Shown: one piece after another, positions 1 to 12,490 of the stretch
Layout of the letters: each line of letters begins with the position of its first letter
Position numbering within the stretch: position 1 is the stretch's first letter
From: Loxodes magnus
Lineage: Eukaryota > Ciliophora > Karyorelictea > Loxodida > Loxodidae
Direction of reading: 5' to 3'
Assembly (NCBI GenBank): GCA_946699065.1
Contig: CAMPDV010000083.1
Location: forward strand, 62,001 to 126,000
Length of the DNA: 64,000 bases
Position numbers and translations under genes: made by a program
The notes under the pieces: model-generated
Seen by the model: only the letters and a program-made list of their open reading frames with translations
Databases searched by the model: none
What the model was told of the DNA's origin: nothing

Positions 1-870
1 TGGCTCCCATTAAATCTTGTTCTTATTCTAAATATGTAGCATATTTCTTTTTTTCTATTTTTATTGTATCTCAGGTAGTTGGGTGGTCCTACTACATATT
101 CATCAAATCATGTTTTTCTATACTGTAGAGTTGTTATCATTTACTCCATTCTTTCTCTATCTTCTATGTATACTCTATGTTCTCAAATTGTACGATTAAT
201 GTTTTTCTTCCCTTTTTGATTATTATTACCATTATCTATAAATATATTTTTGTCTTCAATTTTTAATTCTAATTTTATTGTCGTGCAGTATTGTTCAAAA
301 ATAAAGTTCTCTTCTTTACTTAGGTCGAACATTAATCCATCTACTGTTTTTCCTTAGTTACCTATTAGTCTGCCTCTTAATCTCAGCGTTTTCTGCCATA
401 GGTAATGTTTAAATTTCATAAACTGTAACTCGTATTCTAGCATCTCATTTTACACTTAGAAAGGGGCATCTATGATTGCTCGTAAAGATCTTCTCTATAT
501 TATTTCTAATTATTCCATCACTTATTTTCCTACAAATTATTCACAATATGGGATAACTTCTGTCCCATAGCTGAATACTGAGCTTACGAACGTTTTTATC
601 ATTATACCTGCGTTATATGGTGTTAATCCCTTATTCATTGTTATTTTACCCAGTATTCATGTTTACATCTTTTATGCTGCTTCTAGTCTGTTCTCCATGT
701 ATTTTTCAAAGCTGATGGTTTCTTCTATTATATGCCCTAAGTACTAAAAGGACGTTACTCTTTCGATTCTTAAGTTTCCCACCTCAATAGTATTGCCTAT
801 ATTTTCTCAGTTTCTATTTTCTGCTGCTTTTCATAATAATATGAAAGTTCTAATTCTCTTTCTTTACTAT
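1..870 (-). mobile_element. LINE family B, 3' part of reverse-transcriptase ORF (window-truncated)
   Basis: Read on the minus strand with TAR=Gln and TGA=Trp, this gives an uninterrupted protein resembling the C-terminal third of the LINE at 23.9-29.2 kb. Shared stretches include ERV-SF-YLGH, EIIQRRSLRAIIDAPF and GPPNYLRYNK. It therefore covers the region after the catalytic YADD motif. The C-terminus runs off the left edge of the window. On the other side, similarity to the intact copy fades near 840-870, before the catalytic motifs, which looks like ordinary 5' truncation. No frame break is seen in what remains, so the copy may be young. The boundary near 870 is approximate; the family assignment is secure. 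Confidence 0.82.
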
Positions 871-1677
871 TTTAAAACTAATTAGGAATTTCTTAATAGT
901 AGCCTATTTATCATAGAATGCTTATGAAGTTAGTTTAATGAGTTTACTAATATTGGAATACATTATATCCTATTATTCTTATTTCACTTCCTAATTTTAT
1001 CTAATTAACTTATACTTATTAATATCTCTAACAATCCTATAGTTCTAATTATTTCTATTTATTACCTTTAAATTTACTTATATCTTCTAGCTACAGATGC
1101 AACTTTAGACTTTATTAATATCATTGAACTTATTTTCTCATTAATTTCCCCCTTTTACCCTAAAAATTACTAATTTCCATTATTTACAAATAAATAGCAT
1201 TAAATAATTTTTAAACTTACTTAAATCAGACTAAAAATAGAGAAGTGCATTAAACAGTTAAGCTTTAACTTACTCTTAGCTAACAAGTTAGATAGACAAT
1301 TTAAATCTATTAATATTAAACAATAATACTTTATTTCCTAATTTAATGAATAAGAAGCTATATTATTCCAGTATTTTATACTCTAAAACATAAAAAGAAA
1401 GTTAGTCAGTATTATAAATAAAAGGATTATAGTTAACTATCAAGGGATTAGTGAATTAATAGCTTTAGTTATTAAATAAGTTTGAGATTATATAACTATA
1501 ACTAAAAGCATAAATGGATACTCTTTCTTAATTCATATCTCTATTTAATATTTGAAAAATGTTTAAAGATTAAAGTAGCTCTAGATACCTAGAATATTCT
1601 ATTTACTTTATTTTTCAATTTGTTTAAATTAAAAAAAATTTATTTTATTAAAGAAATAAAATACTAAAATGTATAAA
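870..1677. other. AT-rich intergenic stretch
   Basis: Very AT-rich DNA between the truncated LINE and the next gene. I see no motif, tRNA or convincing frame. It ends in an A/T-run segment (1625-1675) that could be the 5' leader of the gene starting at 1678. Confidence 0.4.
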
Positions 1678-2520
1678 ATGGAAAATCAATTCAATGCATT
1701 TAAATAAGAAACTAAAAAAAGTTTACTGCTTGAATTGTAAGAAGGCACTTCGGATAATTTCACTGATATTAATAAAATCCTTGCTAATTGTGGATTTACT
1801 TGAGAGACTAAGGAAACTTAATAGGATACTTAGTAATAATAAACCAAGAAATTCCAAATTTCTGAATCGCTGAAAGCAAATTAAGTTTAGCCGTAGGAAA
1901 ATATTTCACCTTTTTATGATGAAAATTTAATTAATTCAATTGATAGTTAGAAGTTTATCCTTAATATAGATATGAAATTATTAAAGAGATAAAGTTGAGA
2001 GAATTCCTTCCTCGATAGAAAATTGGTTAGAGACATGGAAGGTAACAATAATAGCATTAAAGATAAACTAGCATGACTCAATTTTCATCAAGTGCTAGAT
2101 AGTATTAGCGTAAATACGAAGCAAGAACAATCTTTTCCTTCTCCTCCTGTAGTAGAAATAAGTTAACCCTTTCCAAGAATATTTTGAAAAATTCCTACCT
2201 TCGGGAACTTCAGATAAATTACTGGCAGATAGAATAGACTATTCGAATTTTTTAACTTCCTTTCCTTCAGAAAAATTTATTCTTAATTAGGAAGGTTTCA
2301 ATTTCCATAAAGGCTTTGAGATATAGTACGAAGCTGAGGTAGCAAGAGTAAAGTAAGCAAGATCTGTTTCTAGCTCGATAATAATAAATTGGAAACTAAA
2401 GAGATATAAATCTAAAAATAAAAGAAGAAGAGCGATATTTGTTATGCTAAGAACATTAAACTAGAAGGTAAGTTTCGACATTACCTTGCAAGGTTGCTCT
2501 ACAGAATGATTGCATAATGC
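1678..2520 (+). CDS. Unknown protein, two-exon model with a 43-nt candidate intron
   Basis: I do not recognise this protein. From ATG 1678 the frame reads as a normal polar protein with in-frame TAA/TAG (Gln) and TGA (Trp) codons, for example LANCGFTWETKE and NSFLDRKLVRDMEGN. Near 2110 the protein-like reading moves to the next frame (NPFQEYFEKFLPSGTSDKLL, then NFHKGFEIQYEAEVARVKQ and a Lys/Arg-rich tail). Removing 2110-2152, which starts GTAAAT and ends in a pyrimidine-rich tract plus TAG, joins the two frames exactly. The 3' end is unclear; the last protein-like codons are near 2510. It lies 0.7 kb upstream of LINE A on the same strand and could be a host gene or part of another mobile element. 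No domain is assigned. Confidence 0.5.
2110..2152 (+). other. Candidate 43-nt spliceosomal intron
   Basis: It starts GTAAATACG and ends CTCCTCCTGTAG, a pyrimidine-rich tract directly before the AG. Its length (43 = 1 mod 3) is what is needed to join the upstream frame to the downstream protein-like frame. Inferred from sequence only. Confidence 0.45.
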
Positions 2521-3221
2521 CTTTTATATTTTAATAATTAAAAAATTAAAAATATAAAATAGATTCTACACTTACTTCTACTTAAATTACCTTTTATTTA
2601 TTAATTATTCCCCTCATTAATATGACTATCAAGTTAGACATCACACACTACTGTTGGATGTTAGTTATACAATAAATTATTATTAGATAAGCATAAAACA
2701 TTCTAAGTATGATTTTATCTTAAGATATAAGATGTGCCATTTATTATTCATAAAAGTCTTTCTTCCAGCTAGAATCATTAGCTAAATTTTTAAATCAGCT
2801 TCTAAATAAATCAACCTCTCTGTTTAATCTATTAACTTTAAATTATCTTATCTTTTCATTTGCTCTATCATCTCAGAGGTATAGGTCTCGACATGATACA
2901 TAAATTTTCTAATTGAAAAATAAAGTAAAAAGGCTAGCTTAGTAGAAAAGCCTTAATAAAATAATTAAGGAAGCAAAATAATCCTTTAGAAAGCTACTAA
3001 TTATACTAAAAGTATATCCTTCCTATTATAAGTAAAAGCATTATAAATAGATAACTATTATTAGCATACAAAAACTATGATAGTAGCAATATTGATTGCA
3101 TTAAAGTTCTAAATGATAGACTACATAAGTATATATAGATTGTAGTTGATATTATATAGATTAAAATGAATTAAATAATAGGTAAATGTATAATTAAGTT
3201 AATATATGAATGATATAAAAA
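2521..3221. other. AT-rich spacer, possible 5' region of LINE A
   Basis: No gene recognised. The stretch precedes the first ATG of the long LINE A frame and may contain its promoter/5' UTR. I cannot define the element's 5' end. Confidence 0.35.
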
Positions 3222-6200
3222 ATGGAGGAATAAATAAAATCGCAAGAATTTATTCTTAGCGACTCTTCTTTATTTAAAAATAAAGAAGCTGCTTTCTAAA
3301 AGGATTAGCATAGGCAGGTGCTAGATAACATTAAAGGAATAGATTTAGACTATATTTAACTTTAGAGACTTAAAGAAATTATGAACTTATTAAGAAATTT
3401 ATTAAGAAGCTGTAACTAATAACCTATAAACAAATACCTTCGAATTCCTTTAAAGCAAATAAGTACAGCTCTAAAACGTGGAAATTTATTGTAGAAAACC
3501 TTAAAAGGAAAATAATACTCCTATAGAAAAAAGAATAAGTTTCCCGCCTTGTTACCGGCATAGATTTAAAAAATATCTATAAAAGATATGTATAATTAAG
3601 ATATAGAATCCTCTAAAGAGCTAGAAATATTAGAAGATATTAAGATAACTTAAGATATTATTTCAAATAATTAACAGAATTAAGCATAAAATACCATTAA
3701 ATAACCATAATTAAATACTTTAAACAATATTGAAGTTTAACTTATAAATATTTCTGATTAAAAAGTAGATAGTGAAATCTAATTAAAAAAGGCAATTACT
3801 AGAGAACAAATACATCAATAACTTATCTAATTCTTGACTATCTAATATCAGGATTTATTTAATAGTTTTCTATAAATAAGCTAAGAAAATGATAAGAAAA
3901 GTAAACAGAACTCTGATTAAAGTCTATGAATATAATTATAATTATAATTATAATACAAATAATTAGTTATTTAGAGTTTGCTAGAATAGAATTAATAAAA
4001 TTGTTTATTGTATTTAAACAACAATTAAGAACAATATGTTGCACTTTAACCTATTTTTTAAGAATAAAATCAAGCAAAAGGATTAAGTCTAGATAAGCAA
4101 ATTTAAACCTAAATAATATAGTGTGAAGACAATACAACAAATACAACTAACACTATACAAAATTAATAATTTGATAAGTTTTATTAAGTCAACTCCTAAG
4201 ATTAAAATTTTTAGGATCTGATGTAATATTATTAATAATTAAATCTTAATTAAATTAGTAGCAGTTAAAAATAAGAAGAAAAAGAAAAACAATTATTGAG
4301 GACTAATAGAGAATTAAGGGAGAAATTATTCCAAATAGAAACTAAGCCTTGGTCCAAAATTTAATAGAATCAAACTAATATGCCTCAAGTTCAAGATAGT
4401 ATTATTAATATTAATTTTATATTTGACAAAGAATTTAACTATTTAAAAAGAAAATGTCAATCAAACTGGAATACATTTCCTTCAAAAAAACGTAAAATTA
4501 TACACAAAAATGAAAAAGAGAATGAAAGTTCAATAGATTTCGATAAGAACAGAAAGTTTTAGTATGAAATTTAAAGTTTAATTAAACTAGATTGAAATAA
4601 TTAAGATTAATCTTGTGATTATTAATTTAAAGAGAACATTTGTTATCAAAATTAAGATTAATCAGAAGTAGAAATGATTAAACTCAATTCCTAATCTGTT
4701 GTTAATGAAGCTTTTAACTAGTTAATTTAAACTGAAACATGTTGTTATAAGAATGATCGCGGAACTATAACGGAAATTATTAACTAATAACTTGATCTTT
4801 CCTTTTAAGAGTTATAAAATCTTAAATAAAATGAATTTAAAATGTAAGAAGTTTATAATAATCTGAACATTAGATATTCTTAATTGACACAAGATTATGA
4901 ACGTGAAATTGAACGTAAACTTGATGCATATGCAAGAATATCAGAACTTTAAAAACAAAAGAAAGAAGATATGTCTCAATAAATGCTAAAATACTAAAAA
5001 TAAAATTAAGCTAGTTAGACTATTTAATTAAGTGATTTATATTATGCATAATCAAATTAAAATAGAGATACATCAGATTTTATAATCAAGAATGACTAAG
5101 TTCAACCTCTTTTTACTAGTTAGATTTCGATAGCATAAAATGGCAAGAGAAACTGAAAAGAAGCATAACTTAATTAAGCATTTTTAAGTCCAACATAACA
5201 TAATTTCTATATGTAAAATATTGATATTGAAGAGTTATTAAAGAAGTATAATTTTAAAAGCGATTAATTTATACAATACTTACGATCAAAATAATGATAA
5301 AAGCAGAATCTCTTAACAACTATAGAAAATAGATTCATTGCTTTATCTTCTAGATTAAATCGTGCGACATGTGATGGAAACTCAGTACCAATTAAAATAG
5401 ATAAATAGTTATTATAAGAATATGATTCATCGACTTTATTTATTATAATATGCTATAGAAATACAATACGATAAGCTCCTAATTTACTTCATGCTTAAAC
5501 TTAAAATGGTCAAAAAGTCCTCTGCATTTATGACCCAGGACTTTAAGGAGGATCAAATAGAGAGATTTTAAACTTAGCTCACTGCAATATGAATTAAATA
5601 TCTACTAAATAATATAGTATTTAACAGTTTACTTTATAACATTAAATTGATATATTTTCCATTAATGAAACATGATAACATTCAGACTTTATTCCAATAT
5701 AGATTCGCGGATATAGAACATATTATAAAAATTGTAATTAAAGTACAAGAGCTGGTGGAGTATGTCTTCTTGTTAAAGATGATCTGGACTCAGGCTAATT
5801 TGAAATTGATTTTGGAGGACAAGATGATAGATTTCTTGTAATTAAAGCTAATAACATATATTTTGCGACATGTTATATGCCAACAAATGAAAAGCCAATA
5901 TCTTTTAAAGATTAATCATATTAACATTTAGAAAATATCCTTAGAGTAATAGAAGATAAAGGATAATACTAATGGGAGACTTTAACACTCTGCTACATGG
6001 TTATGGTAGCAATGATGTACAGAATTAATAAGATAACGGTTTAAGATTACAAAATTTTATTGAAGAATAAGATTTATAGATAATTAACAATCCTATTTTC
6101 GATACTTTTAGAAGTAGGGCTAATTATAGAACTTATTGCAATGATTATGTTATATCTAATTATCATATTAACATCAATCAATTCTCTAACTTTCTAACTT

Positions 6201-9016
6201 TACCTAGTAGTGGACTTGACACAGATCACTTCCCAATTTTACTATAGTTACATACTTAAAACATTAATAGAGACCCGCCAATACTTGCTCCTAGAGTTAA
6301 CTTTAAGATATAGAAACTATAAAATATGATAATAAGAGAAGAATATTAGGATAAATTTAACGGATGTTTAGTTGGCTTTGAAGCAATTGAAGAAAATAAC
6401 TTAGAAGATTAATACAATTATATTCTGCAAATTCTCTATAATAATGCTAATCTGGTACTTGGATAAGTTCTTTAAAATACTAATTATAATAAACTTCCTT
6501 GAAGGATAATCAATAGTTTTAATGCTGCCAAATAAGCATAAATAGCTTATTAAAATGCGTTAATATAGCAGGGAAGAGCAAATCAAGAAGTAATATAGCT
6601 AGCATAAGCAAAAACAAAAAAATTTAATAGATATAAACGTAATTACTGATAATATAAGTAAAAATAGGCTAAGAAAAATAGAGAATTAATGAATTAGTCT
6701 CCTTAAAAAATGTTTAAATAAGCAAGGAAACTTTTAAACCCTAGGAAAAGAAACTATATGCATATGGATCAAGAAGGATTTGCTTAATTTATTAATAATT
6801 GGGAAAGTAATGTTTTTGAAAAACATAAGATTATTGATGAAGAAGAACTAAAAAGCAGCAATTAAAGGATTGATAATATTTTCAAAAGTTGTACCTTTGT
6901 AAAAGAATAATAGGCTTCTTATTTGTAAGGATTAGATCTTATTAGTTTTAAAGAAATTCAGGAAACCATAAAAGGACTAGCGAATAATAAATCATCAGGA
7001 GCAGATGGCATAAAAGCAGAACTTATTAAATACGCTAATAAGGAATTTCATTTTGTATTGTTAAAGTTCATTAATAATATGTTGAGAAAGTAAAAAATAC
7101 CTGATTAACTTAAATAAGTAAGAATTCTTCCAATTTACAAGAAAGGATCAAAGAGCGATTGAAAAAATTGAAGACCAATTGCGCTCATAAATGTAATTTT
7201 AAAAATATATGATAAAGTACTAACTTAAAGACTCTATGGGTATATTTATTAGCGTAAAATTATACACCCCTCTTAATAAGGATTTCTAAAGAGTAGACAA
7301 ACAATGCATCATGTCTGAACTTTATAATCAATTATTGATTTACACAAAAGATGGGGGAAATAAAAGCACTTACTTACAACTCTTATAGATGTAGAAAAGA
7401 TGTTTGACACTATTAACAGAAGACTATTGTTTCATCATTTACGCAGAATAAAACTACCTCTTGCCCTAATAAACTGCTTCGAATCATTTTATCTTAATCT
7501 AGATATTAGATTCATTTTAGATGGTACTCTTTCAAGAAATTTATAATATAGTAATGGAGTATTGTAAGGAAGTTCCCATGGTCCAGTTCTAGCTATTATA
7601 TTCTACGATATTGTTATCAGGTACTTAGAAACTTATTAAAAACGATTTGGCTTTAAAATCTGTGGACGCATATTTGTTACTAAAGCTTGGGCAGATGATT
7701 TATTATTGATTTCTAATGAAGATAATATGAATCTATTGATTAAAGCAACGTGTAAAGTATTTGGATGAGTAAAACTGAGCATAAATGTTAGTAAGTGTGA
7801 GTTTATATGCTTTAAAACTAAGAATTAAAAACAAGAAGACATTAATGTTAGCATAAGTTTGAATAATTAAGAAATTAAAAGATCTAAGAGGATAACTTAT
7901 TTAGGATATACTTTCCATGAAAACTAATATTATAAAGTCCATTGCAAAGAAATAGTGTAAAAATATAAGAAATGTGTTAATGGATCCTTGATATAATTGT
8001 CCAAATATTAGAATATCACTCCTTACAACTTTAAGTAGATTTTTCAAGTCTTTTTACTCCCTAAAACAGAATATGGCTCAGAAGTTATTCCATGGACGAT
8101 TTTAAGGGGCATTGGAAAAATAAAGAAAGACATACATACTAGTTAAAGAAAAGTAGCAAGATATGCATTCTAAAGTCCAAATTCAACGTTTAATGAATCA
8201 TGCTTTATTGATTTGAACTGACTACCTTTTGAGTACTACATAGCAATGAGATATTTAAAGTTTTACGTAAAATTATGATAAGAAACATAAACAAATCCTG
8301 ACTCTGATATTACCTTTTTATTTAACAAAACAAAAATAGCTAATCTGAAATATTTTAAAAACTTGGAGAAATTAACTTAACTTTTTGAAATAAATGTATA
8401 GAATATTGAAGACAGCAAATTATTTTTGAGTAAAGCTTATAACAAAATCTAAGAGAAGTTCTTTTAAGATGCTACAGAAAAGATGAGATCAATGTAAACT
8501 GCACACTTTTACTTTGAAGATATTAATAAAGAAACAGGATAGTTTCCATTTTATACATATACGAAACTAAATAAATTTATGATTAGAGAAATAATTTCTA
8601 TTTATAAATTTAGAACCTTTTGCTATCATTTCTAATACGACTTATAACAAAGACACTTCAAAATCAAATACTCTGAGATTTGCATATGTGGAGAATTAGA
8701 TAGCTTTGTTCATATTGAATCATGTGAAGCTCTGCAAGATTTTATTTAGGAATTTAAAGATTTTAAAAATTACGACCTAATAAAAATGTTAACATATAAT
8801 TAAAGTTATCTTACTCTTAATTTCCCTACTTAAAAACAGCTAAGAGAAATAGATTTTAGAATTAAAAGCTTCCATTAACAATTATTGAAGAGAAGAATTG
8901 AAATCCTATAGTGGAATGAGGAAATACTACAGTGGCAAAACGATTTGGATAAAGTTGTAGCAGTAGAAGGAGAAGAACAAGAACAAGAAGAAAAAGAAAA
9001 AGAACATGAGCAATGA
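3222..9016 (+). mobile_element. LINE family A: AP endonuclease plus reverse transcriptase polyprotein
   Basis: Non-LTR retrotransposon, read with TAR=Gln and TGA=Trp. From ATG 3222 (preceded by AT-rich DNA), a Gln/Asn-rich N-terminal region of about 700 residues is followed by an AP-type endonuclease (SINETW near 5650, YMPTNEKP near 5880, MGDFNT at 5972, SGLDTDHFPI near 6215). The reverse transcriptase follows: ANNKSSGADGIKAEL near 6980, KKGSKSDWKNWRPIALIN near 7140, IDVEKMFDTINRRL near 7390, GVLQGSSHGPVLA near 7557 and the catalytic AWADDLLL at 7685. A C-terminal region ends in Glu/Lys repeats before TGA 9014-9016. The frame is continuous except for one single-base shift between about 5955 and 5971, just before MGDFNT, so this copy is probably inactive. 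The missing CCHC ORF1 may be replaced by the long N-terminus. Target-site duplications were not found. Confidence 0.9.
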
Positions 9017-9587
9017 ATAAAATAGGAATGATGAATTATATGTAAAATAAACAGTTTTATTATCTATATGAAAATATAGTAAAGACATATTAAATGATAT
9101 TATTATAAAAAATTTTAATCTTAAAATTAAGAATAAAATGCATCAAAGTGAAGATTATACCAATTAATTGTTTAATAATTTTGATTTTCTTTTTTACCAA
9201 ATTGCAAAAATTAAAATATAGTTCAAAATCCCATAAAGTTTAGTTTCTCTTTGCAGAAATAATATTCTTTTTTACAAAAAATGAATAAGAAAACACACAC
9301 CTTAAAGACAATTTGAAAAGTAATTTTATCATTTTAAAGTTTTCTAGTAGAAATATTTGGAAATTAATTCCATTTTTTAAATAGTCAATCTATAATATTT
9401 ATAATAATAACTAAAAAAACTTATTGATAAAAATAAATTTAATTAGAAGCATTTGTATTATATTGAAAGATTCATATTAAAGTGAAAAATAATATAAGAC
9501 GAAGATTTTCCTAAATTTTTAAGATAAAAACTAAGCCTAGCAAATATAATTAAAATTAATATTATTATCATTATTTGAATAGAAAAA
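9017..9587. other. AT-rich spacer after LINE A
   Basis: No gene seen. It should contain the 3' UTR of LINE A; no clear poly(A) or microsatellite tail marks the end of that element. Confidence 0.35.
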
Positions 9588-10575
9588 ATGGAAGGATAAA
9601 GAATGACACACAAAAATTTTCCTAAGGAGGAGAAGAAAATTGAAGGAGCCTAGCATGCTATAACCAACCCTAGTAGCAAAAAACCTTCAGACCTTTCAAT
9701 AAGCACCCTTACACCTAGCAAGATACTCCCCCGATCGCCGAAAAGTAAAAAAAAACAAAATCTAATATAATAAAAATCGTTTAGTCAATTCTAGATCCCG
9801 CAATCACAAGAGAAAGTCTAGCTAATAGTAGTGATAGAGTTAACCGAGATGATGCAGAATCTCAAGGTGGAAAAAAATATGAAAATGCAATTATTAGTTA
9901 AAAAAATGCAAAATTCTGCAAGAATAGAGCTTCGATTTGAACGGGAGATCCAGTTACTTCGAGATGAGCTTGCAACTCTGAAGATAAAGTTGGCGACAGC
10001 CAAGCAAACTATTTTCGAACAAAAAAAAACGGGATATGATACATGAAATGGCAACAAAGCCAAAGTAGGAATCTCCTCCTTAAACTTCCATAATTGAAAT
10101 AGACCTAATGGAGCTGGAAAACTCTCATCGCTCCAAAAATTTGAAACTCAACTCCCCAGCTCAAAAAGACTCAGACTAAGAAGAAAATGAAATGCTACAC
10201 ATATTGCTCAACTGGGTACTTCTATCTCAATTATCCGGAATTTCTAAGAAGGTAGAAATAATATTGGACTAGATTCTACTAGCAAGAGAAACGGGAAAGA
10301 AAGTAAAGATATTAAAGCAATAAGACATATTTCACGCCTTAGGGGAGATTCTATAAAAAAGCCGTCCAGACAGAATCAATAACCATAAGTTTGAATGAGA
10401 AATTTATTCTATGAAGATCCTAATCCTCCTGATTTTGATGACCTACCTCCTGGTTGAAGTACCAGCAAAATCCTCTTGTCTTTTAGCAGGAAAAGATGTT
10501 AATCGATAAGAGGTGAAATACCGGAAAAAATATTTCTTGACTTTTACTTCATCTATTATTATTATTATTTTTAGA
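9588..10575 (+). mobile_element. ORF1-only retroelement copy, degraded CCHC, (ATT)n tail
   Basis: From ATG 9588 the frame gives a basic, Ser/Pro/Lys-rich N-terminus followed by a clear coiled coil at 9831-10046 (MQNLKVEKNMKMQLLVKK, LLRDELATLKIKL). Around 10187-10230 another frame reads KCYTYCSTGYFYLNY, which lines up with the CCHC zinc knuckles of the related copies at 34258 and 63.4 kb but has lost the His and the last Cys and has one extra residue. The copy therefore looks decayed. Its 3' end reads TTGACTTTTACTTCATC followed by a short ATT repeat (10552-10572), matching the end of the other copies. No reverse transcriptase is linked to it. Confidence 0.6.
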
Positions 10576-11225
10576 AAGTAGAAAATCTCATTATTAATAC
10601 ATTTTACAAGACTTTAAAAAAAAATGTTAAATTGCTAATTTTTTGTTCACCAGGCAACATACGTTAATTTAAAAATTTATAATAGTTATCTATTAAATTT
10701 ATCTATAATTAATCAATATTTATTATAGTTTAAAATAATTAAAAAATTAAAGGTCAAGAATCATTAAAGTGTAAAGTTAAGGAAGATTATTATTCTTAAG
10801 GAATTAAGAAATTGTTATATTTGAATAATTTAAAGTTTGTATGTATGTTGAGGTAATAAAGTATTAGTTAAACAGTTACTTTATTTATATTTATAAATAA
10901 ATAATATTCATAATTTTAAATTTATTTAATTTTATTTCTAAATGTATTAAAATTTTAGCTAGAATAAATATTATAATTGATCTATTTGTAAAAGAATTTT
11001 CCTTTTTTATTTTCTTATGTTTTTTAATTTGGTATTATTTAAGATTTGGAAATGTTATTAATTTAATTTTTATTTCTACAAAAGCAAACTTGTTGCTATT
11101 AATTGTAAAGTAATTCTTAATATAATATTTAATCAATTATAATAATAATAAATTATCGGATTTCCCCTTTAATAGGATCATCATAGTTTTAGTTAACTTT
11201 TATTAATAATAATATACAGTTAAAA
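10576..11225. other. AT-rich spacer between two ORF1-type copies
   Basis: No supported gene. A short TTATTAATAATAATA run near 11200-11215 directly precedes the next ORF1-type copy. Confidence 0.35.
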
Positions 11226-12010
11226 ATGGTAGCAATAAGAAAATACTTTCTAGATGCCAGGAGTTAAAGAAGCCAAGAGTCGGTGGGACTTATTAAGTAA
11301 CTCCTCCGCACAAGCCTTAGAAACACGACTATGAAGCAGGATTAACCTAAAACAAAGTCCTGAAGAAATAGAAACTTAACCAAACCTAATCACCTTAAAA
11401 AATCAGACCTTTCAAGCACAAGAGGAAGATTATTACCAAGCTGACTACGAAGAATGAGATGTCCCTTACGTCGTCGAAAAACTACGTAAGCTAGTGGAAC
11501 TCTCAGGTTTGAGAATATACAAATGCGGGAGAGACTTGAACAAATCTCGCAAGAACCATTAGAGTTCCAATAAATGTAAACTGTTATTTATTAACTTAAA
11601 GAAGAGATCACCAAGATGAAAGGATCCTAAGTGGAGTTTCCTGGAGTGACAGATAATTTCCAACCTCAACTCCAACTTCAACCTTAGATTCAGCTAGACA
11701 AGATGAACATGGAACCTATCGCAATACTTTCCGTCCTTGCTGTAAAAAAAATCCTAAAGAACAACAGCCAAGACAAAAAAGAGTGCTCAAAAGATGTTAT
11801 TACTGTATGTAGACGAATCACCTAATAAGACAATGTTTAGAGTTCAAAAAGTGCAAAGAAAAAATCAAGAGAATTATGGAAGAGACTAACCAAGATATAT
11901 TACTCGAATAGATAATTCTACAGGGAAAAGATATTCAAGAAACTGGCAATTCCAAGAGGAACTTTGCCTTTAACAATAATGTTGACAGATCCCTCTCAGC
12001 TTTTTAACAT
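11226..12010 (+). CDS. ORF1/Gag-like protein with CCHC zinc knuckle (retroelement remnant)
   Basis: The protein-like reading starts near ATG 11226 and includes a coiled-coil-prone part (MRERLEQISQEP, YQLKEEITKMKG) at about 11520-11620. A nucleic-acid-binding zinc knuckle C-x2-C-x4-H-x4-C (CYYCMQTNHLIRQC) lies at 11795-11836, followed by a basic tail. The knuckle is in a different frame from the coiled coil, with the change between about 11650 and 11700, so the copy carries a frameshift. The organisation (coiled coil, then a single CCHC) matches the copies at 34258 and 63.4 kb, which suggests the RNA-binding ORF1 of a non-LTR element without its reverse transcriptase. No microsatellite tail is visible after it. 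Confidence 0.68.
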
Positions 12011-12059
12011 AAAATCAGAGGTTAAATTTTATTAATTAATTAAGTATAAAAGTTTTATT

Positions 12060-12490
12060 AATCAGTTTTTTATGAAATGTATCTTGTTGATTCCTAAATT
12101 GTTGATAAATTTTTTTATTCTTTCTTTTTAGCTCAGTTCTCTTCTAGCTCTTTTTAAGAATATTCTACTTGTATCTCTTTTTATCGTTTTCTTCATTGGT
12201 TTCTTATTTTCTTTCCTTTTTGATTCATGTAATTCTATTTCATAGTGAAATTTTCTTCTTTAAATTTAACTTTCTCGTGAGCGATATTTAACACTGTTTG
12301 TTCCCTAGTCTTTTTTCTTCTATTATCGAAATTTTTTATTTATCGGCACTGCTTTGCCACGTATACTAACCTTTTACAGAATTAACATCTTAATATAAGT
12401 CTCTAATTATAAATGTAAACTAACTTTTGCTCTTTCTTAATATCCATAGAGTCTTCATTTATTTAGTTTTATTGGGATTTATTATCCAAG
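12060..12490 (-). CDS. Short coding remnant, unknown, minus strand
   Basis: On the minus strand, protein-like readings are found in two frames: DVNSVKGQYTWQSSADKQ upstream (12445-12330), then AHEKVKFKEENF and a highly charged helical tail (KELEENWAKKKEQKN) down to about 12060. One frame change lies near 12290. The charged, coiled-coil composition resembles ORF1 proteins of the retroelements here, but no zinc knuckle is present. Function unknown. Confidence 0.35.

Noticed and set aside
5647-5841. 64-codon plus-strand ORF in a standard-code reading
   Set aside because: Out of frame with the LINE A endonuclease, which covers the same bases in the frame set by ATG 3222.
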